Assembly (NCBI GenBank): GCA_902470345.1
Contig: CABRGB010000040.1
Span: forward strand, 1-16,693
Reading direction: 5' to 3'
Origin: an uncultured Collinsella sp.
GTDB taxonomy: Bacteria > Actinomycetota > Coriobacteriia > Coriobacteriales > Coriobacteriaceae
DNA: 16,693 nt
The notes under the pieces were generated by a model, which was given only the letters and a program-made list of their open reading frames with translations, was not told where the DNA came from and did not search any database. Shown here piece by piece: positions 13,975-16,693 of the stretch (within the stretch, counting starts at the first letter, position 1; each line of letters begins with the position of its first letter). The position numbers were made by a program, and so were the translations under genes.

Positions 13975-15678
13975 TTAACGAGCTGCGGACTCGAGCAGCG
14001 CCTTGACCTCGGCGGCAGTGTTGCAGGCGAGCGCCTTCTCGGCGAGCTCGTCGCACTCGGCCTTGGTCCACTGGCTGATGGTCTTGCGGGCGCGCAGGAT
14101 CGACGGAGCGCTCATCGAGAACTCCTCCAGGCCCCAGCTGATCAGCAGCGGCTCGAGCAGCGGATCGGCAGCGGCCTCGCCGCACATACCGACCATGATG
14201 CCGGCCTTCACGCCGCTCTCGATGATGTTCTTGAGCGAGCGGAGCACGGCGGGATAGTACACCTGGTACAGGTTGGAGATGGTGTCGTTGCCACGGTCGG
14301 CGCACATGGTGTAGCCGATCAGGTCGTTGGTGCCGATGGAGAAGAAGTCGGCGACCTCGGCAAGACGGTCAGCGAGCAGCGAGGCGGCGGGCGTCTCGAC
14401 CATGATGCCGACCTCGATGTTCTCGTTGAACTTGCGACCCTCTTCGGTCAGCTCGGCCTTGCACTGCTCGACGAGCTCCTTGACAGCCACGACCTCCTCG
14501 ACGCAAGTGACGAGCGGAATCATGATCTTGACGTCACCGAAGGCGCTGGCGCGCAGCAGGGCGCGGAGCTGGACCTTGTACTGGTCGGGATTGGCCAGGC
14601 AGTAACGCACGGCGCGGAAGCCCATGAAGGGGTTGTCTTCCTTGACCATGTGCAGGTACGGAATCTCCTTGTCGCCACCCACATCGAGCGTGCGGATGAT
14701 GACCGGAGCGCCCTTGAGCGCGCTGGCGACCTTGCGATAGGCGTTGAACTGCTCCTCCTCGGAAGGAAGCTCGGCAGAGTCCATGAACAGGAACTCGGAG
14801 CGGAACAGACCGATAGCCTCGGCATCATGATCGAGCGCGTTGGGCACGTCATCGGGATTACCGATGTTGCAGGCGATGATCTTCTTGATGCCATCGGCAG
14901 TCACAGAAGGCTTGCCGCGGAAGGCCTCGAGGGCTGCCTTCTCGGCAGCAAAGGCCTCGGCCTTAGCGGTGTAGGCAGCGAGCGTCTCCTCGTCGGGATC
15001 GGCCTCGACAACACCCTTGCCACCGTCGACGACGACGGTCATACCGTTGCGAAGCGCGGTGCAGCTGTTAGAGACCGAAAGGACGGCCGGAATCTCGAGG
15101 GCGCGCGCGATGATCGCGGAGTGCGAAGTGCGGCCACCGGTCTCGGTGACAATGCCGGCAACGTGGGCCTTATCGATCGTGGCGGTCATGGACGGCGTAA
15201 GGTCGTGCACGACAACGACGGTGTTCTCGGGCAGGACGGAGAGGTCGACGACCTCCTTGCCCAGCAGCTCGGCCAGAATACCGGTGCGGATGTCGGCGAT
15301 GTCGGCCGCGCGCAGACGGAACATCTCGTCGTCCATGGACAGAAACATGTTCTCGAACATGGTCGAGGTGTCCATGAGCGCCTGCTCGGCGCAGGTGCCG
15401 CCATCAATGGCAGCGTTGATGGCGTCGGTCATGCCCGGATCCTGAGCCAGGACAATGTGTCCGCTCATAATCTCGGCCTCGGCCTCGCCCACCGTCTCCT
15501 TCATGTGGTCGGCCTGAGCCTGGGTCTTCTCGCAGAAGACCGAAAGAGCGGACTGATAACGCTCCTTCTCTGCTGCCGAATCAGCAACCTCGTGCGGTTC
15601 AAACGTCAAGTCGGGATCGACGGCCACCATGACGGTGCCGATGCCGATGCCCTCGGATGCGTTGACTCCCTGATACAT
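13975..15678 (-). CDS. ptsI: Phosphoenolpyruvate-protein phosphotransferase (PTS enzyme I)
   Basis: Enzyme I takes phosphate from phosphoenolpyruvate and passes it to HPr, the first step of all PTS sugar uptake (567 residues, cytoplasmic dimer). The start at 15678 gives MYQGVNASEGIGIG and lies 6 bases after AGAGAGGA; earlier in-frame starts at 15684 and 15732 are less well placed. The phospho-acceptor is His186 in GGRTSHSAIIARALEIPAV. The PEP-binding C-terminal barrel shows LFRSEFLFMD (291-300), the TEEEQF-like SEEEQF (306-311), TLDVGGDK (330-337), GIMVETPAA (424-432), GTNDLIGYTMCADRGN (449-464) and the acid/base Cys499 in GMCGEAA. In GTNDLIGYTMCADRGN, Gly and Cys replace the more usual Gln and Ala. 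HPr is encoded 132 bases upstream, separated by a terminator-like hairpin. Confidence 0.97.
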   Translation of the reverse strand: MYQGVNASEGIGIGTVMVAVDPDLTFEPHEVADSAAEKERYQSALSVFCEKTQAQADHMKETVGEAEAEIMSGHIVLAQDPGMTDAINAAIDGGTCAEQALMDTSTMFENMFLSMDDEMFRLRAADIADIRTGILAELLGKEVVDLSVLPENTVVVVHDLTPSMTATIDKAHVAGIVTETGGRTSHSAIIARALEIPAVLSVSNSCTALRNGMTVVVDGGKGVVEADPDEETLAAYTAKAEAFAAEKAALEAFRGKPSVTADGIKKIIACNIGNPDDVPNALDHDAEAIGLFRSEFLFMDSAELPSEEEQFNAYRKVASALKGAPVIIRTLDVGGDKEIPYLHMVKEDNPFMGFRAVRYCLANPDQYKVQLRALLRASAFGDVKIMIPLVTCVEEVVAVKELVEQCKAELTEEGRKFNENIEVGIMVETPAASLLADRLAEVADFFSIGTNDLIGYTMCADRGNDTISNLYQVYYPAVLRSLKNIIESGVKAGIMVGMCGEAAADPLLEPLLISWGLEEFSMSAPSILRARKTISQWTKAECDELAEKALACNTAAEVKALLESAAR

Positions 15679-15703
15679 TCCCATTCCTCTCTCCGTGTCA
15701 TGA

Positions 15704-15732
15704 GATAAAGCGTTTTGCCATATCCATGACAA
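15704..15732 (-). promoter_or_regulatory. Candidate promoter of ptsI
   Basis: On the minus strand, -35 TTGTCA (15727-15732, five of six matches) and a weaker -10 TTTATC (15704-15709) have 17-base spacing. Transcription would start about 20 bases before the ptsI ATG. The -35 overlaps the T-run of the preceding terminator hairpin. Confidence 0.4.
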
Positions 15733-15766
15733 AAGAGCGCAGCTACCTTGAACAGGTCACTGCGCC
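15731..15766 (-). terminator. Terminator or attenuator between ptsH and ptsI
   Basis: On the minus strand, GCGCAG (complement of 15760-15765) pairs with CTGCGC, and an inner stem ACCT/AGGT lies across a small symmetric internal loop. A 5-base loop and a short U-rich tract (TCTTTTG) complete it. Its place inside the ptsHI pair suggests partial termination, giving more HPr than enzyme I. Confidence 0.65.
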
Positions 15767-15810
15767 CCCAAGTATGAACTTAATTGTTCAACATGCGACC
15801 CGTTTGAGTT

Positions 15811-16074
15811 CTACTCGCCAAGACCGCTCTTGATGAGCTCGATGGCAGCAGCCAGAGCCTCGGCCTCGTCGGCGCCGTCGCACTTGACCTCGACCTCGGT
15901 ACCGCAAGGGATACCAGCAGCCATGAGGGCCATCGGGGACTTGCCGTTGACCTCCTTCTCGGGGGTGACGACAGTCACGTCGCAGGCGTACTTGCCCATG
16001 GTGGAGGCGAAGAGGCCGGCCGGACGCATGTGAAGACCCTGCGGATTGACGAGGGTTGCCTTCTCAGAAACCAT
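15811..16074 (-). CDS. ptsH: Phosphocarrier protein HPr
   Basis: HPr is the small cytoplasmic PTS carrier that receives phosphate from enzyme I and hands it to sugar-specific EIIA domains (87 residues, the usual length). The active-site His15 lies in NPQGLHMRPAG with the conserved Arg17. Ser46 is present in NGKSPMALMAAGI, the position phosphorylated by HPr kinase in Firmicutes for catabolite control; no kinase gene is in this window. AAAAAAGGAG (complement of 16081-16090) lies 6 bases before the ATG, a strong ribosome site consistent with high expression. The gene lies 132 bases upstream of ptsI and has a long (about 480-base) non-coding region upstream containing a large palindrome. Confidence 0.97.
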   Translation of the reverse strand: MVSEKATLVNPQGLHMRPAGLFASTMGKYACDVTVVTPEKEVNGKSPMALMAAGIPCGTEVEVKCDGADEAEALAAAIELIKSGLGE

Positions 16075-16214
16075 AATTGACTCCTTTTTTGTGTTTAACC
16101 CCTGTCATGCATGCGGCAGGAGTCAGATTCACGACGTTGTTTATATTAACTCACATCAAACTGTTTTTCATTATGTTTCGGACGAATTGTTGGACAGATG
16201 TGTTTGTCGTCCAC

Positions 16215-16363
16215 TTGCTCGCCCACAGGGGGGCCGGGTGCGGCCAGTGATATTTCCTGCTCTACAGTCCTGCTCGCACGAAGAGCACATTAAGTGCTCT
16301 TCGGCTCGTGCGGAACTCGCGATAAATCTCACTGGCCGCGCCCGGCCCCCTGTGGGCGAGCAA
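16215..16363. repeat. 149-nt long imperfect palindrome upstream of ptsH
   Basis: The outer arms pair from 16215/16363 inwards. The first 18 bp are perfect (TTGCTCGCCCACAGGGGG side), then come one bulged G (16233) and 17 more pairs including one G-T wobble (16234-16250 with 16329-16345). After a mismatch, four A-T pairs follow (16252-16255 with 16324-16327). A separate apical hairpin of 10 bp with a 5-base loop (CGAAGAGCAC 16279-16288, GTGCTCTTCG 16294-16303) sits at the centre. No flanking direct repeat is visible. It is unrelated in sequence to the 67-nt and 106-nt elements. Confidence 0.88.
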
Positions 16364-16472
16364 GCTGCGGAAACTCGGTCGGTCCAGAGCAATATCGTGC
16401 GAACGGAATTCTGGCTGAGTTTTTGTTCGCCTGGTTGATCTAGTTGATGAGGTCTATCTATGCCCTTTTGTA

Positions 16473-16539
16473 AGTTGCGGTGAAATAGGGACTGATTTTG
16501 GAGTTGAATCGTTAAAACAGTCCCTATTTCACCGCAACT
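16473..16539. repeat. 67-nt palindromic element, copy 3 (most intact)
   Basis: The arms here are perfect for 22 bp (16473-16494 with 16518-16539), and 24 bp if the flanking TA pairs are included (16471-16541). The loop is 23 bases. The element has the same ends and length as the copies at 5849 and 7568. It lies just downstream of the terminator of the gene at the right edge. Confidence 0.93.
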
Positions 16540-16553
16540 TATGGGAGGGGATG

Positions 16554-16590
16554 AAAAAAGGCGGAGGCCCTGGAGAGGGTCTCCGCCTTT
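16554..16590 (-). terminator. Rho-independent terminator of the gene at the right edge
   Basis: On the minus strand AAGGCGGAG pairs with CTCCGCCTT and the stem continues to 14 bp (one G-T), with a 4-base loop and six T (complement of 16554-16559). It begins 35 bases after the stop at 16626. Confidence 0.92.
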
Positions 16591-16625
16591 GTTGCAAGGG
16601 GCGATATTATTCGCTAACTGCTGGA

Positions 16626-16693
16626 TTAGACCAGGCGGGCGTTGATCGTCTTGGCGATCTCGGCGGCGTCGGTGGAACCCTTGACGGTGGCAC
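16626..16693 (-). CDS. Unidentified gene, last 22 codons only
   Basis: The reading frame enters from the right edge and ends ATVKGSTDAAEIAKTINARLV with TAA at 16626-16628. It is supported as real by the strong terminator just downstream and by codon use like its neighbours. The fragment is too short to assign. By position, upstream of ptsH on the same strand, a PTS component is conceivable, but nothing visible proves it. Confidence 0.6.
   Translation of the reverse strand, partial: ATVKGSTDAAEIAKTINARLV

Larger units (their letters stand above)
16075..16625. other. 551-base non-coding region upstream of ptsH
   Basis: I see no convincing gene here. From left to right it holds the ptsH ribosome site and an AT-rich leader (16141-16190), the 149-nt palindrome (16215-16363), the third 67-nt repeat (16473-16539) and the terminator of the next gene upstream (16554-16590). 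Minus-strand TAATAT/TATAAA around 16140-16146 could be a ptsH -10 region, but no -35 at normal spacing supports it. Open frames across the palindrome follow its symmetry and lack a ribosome site. Confidence 0.7.

Noticed and set aside
13921..15708. 595-codon open frame (+) opposite ptsI
   Set aside because: It is antisense to a certain enzyme I gene. Long antisense frames are expected in high-GC genes with this codon bias, and the translation has no known motif.
15775..15790. Dyad TGAAC-N6-GTTCA between ptsH and ptsI as an operator
   Set aside because: The arms are only 5 bp and the site lies upstream of the terminator hairpin within the ptsH transcript tail; chance is a good explanation.
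16046..16438. Open frame of 130 codons (+) across the ptsH start and the 149-nt palindrome, and a 73-codon frame (-) at 16171-16392
   Set aside because: They follow from palindrome symmetry and antisense ptsH sequence. They have no ribosome site or recognisable domain, and their composition (Arg/Ser/Cys-rich) is unlike real proteins here.

Overview
The window looks like chromosomal DNA of a high-GC, monoderm gut actinobacterium of the class Coriobacteriia, most likely Collinsella or a close relative. This is inferred from codon usage, strong GGAGG-type ribosome sites, the gene complement and the MacAB-like exporter in a Gram-positive-style setting. No rRNA or marker gene in the window fixes the genus. 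There are 14 protein genes (two cut by the window edges) and two tRNA genes. There is no CRISPR array, phage or transposase.

Layout. 1-435: 3' end of an iron-sulfur L-serine dehydratase (+). 553-2298: membrane-anchored L,D-transpeptidase (+). 2429-5834: a tightly overlapping three-gene exporter (HlyD/MacA-type adaptor, ATPase, MacB/FtsX-type permease; +). 6050-7483: radical SAM protein (+), convergent with a TetR regulator (7673-8284, -). 8403-9707: flippase/LPG-synthase-type membrane protein (-). 9817-10097: a complete tRNA transcription unit with two identical tRNA-Glu(CTC) genes (-). 10262-11656: CCA-adding enzyme (-). 11852-16074: two 1-phosphofructokinase-like kinases, then PTS enzyme I and HPr (all -). 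16626-16693: the last 22 codons of an unidentified gene (-).

How the genes fit together. HPr and enzyme I are the general PTS phosphorelay. Both neighbouring PfkB kinases are of the type that phosphorylates PTS-imported sugar phosphates, so 11852-16074 is a carbohydrate-uptake and early-glycolysis block. It is not one simple operon: rho-independent terminators follow ptsH, the first pfkB gene and the second pfkB gene, and ptsI and the distal pfkB gene each have a candidate promoter of their own. The exporter, the transpeptidase and the flippase-like protein concern the cell envelope.

The most unusual content is non-coding. An exactly 67-nt palindromic element occurs three times between genes (5849-5915, 7568-7634, 16473-16539). 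Two further long imperfect palindromes, unrelated to it in sequence, lie downstream of cca (10159-10264, whose arm contains the cca stop codon) and upstream of ptsH (16215-16363). They look like small non-autonomous palindromic repeats (REP/MITE-like) or structured RNA, and no coding feature explains them.
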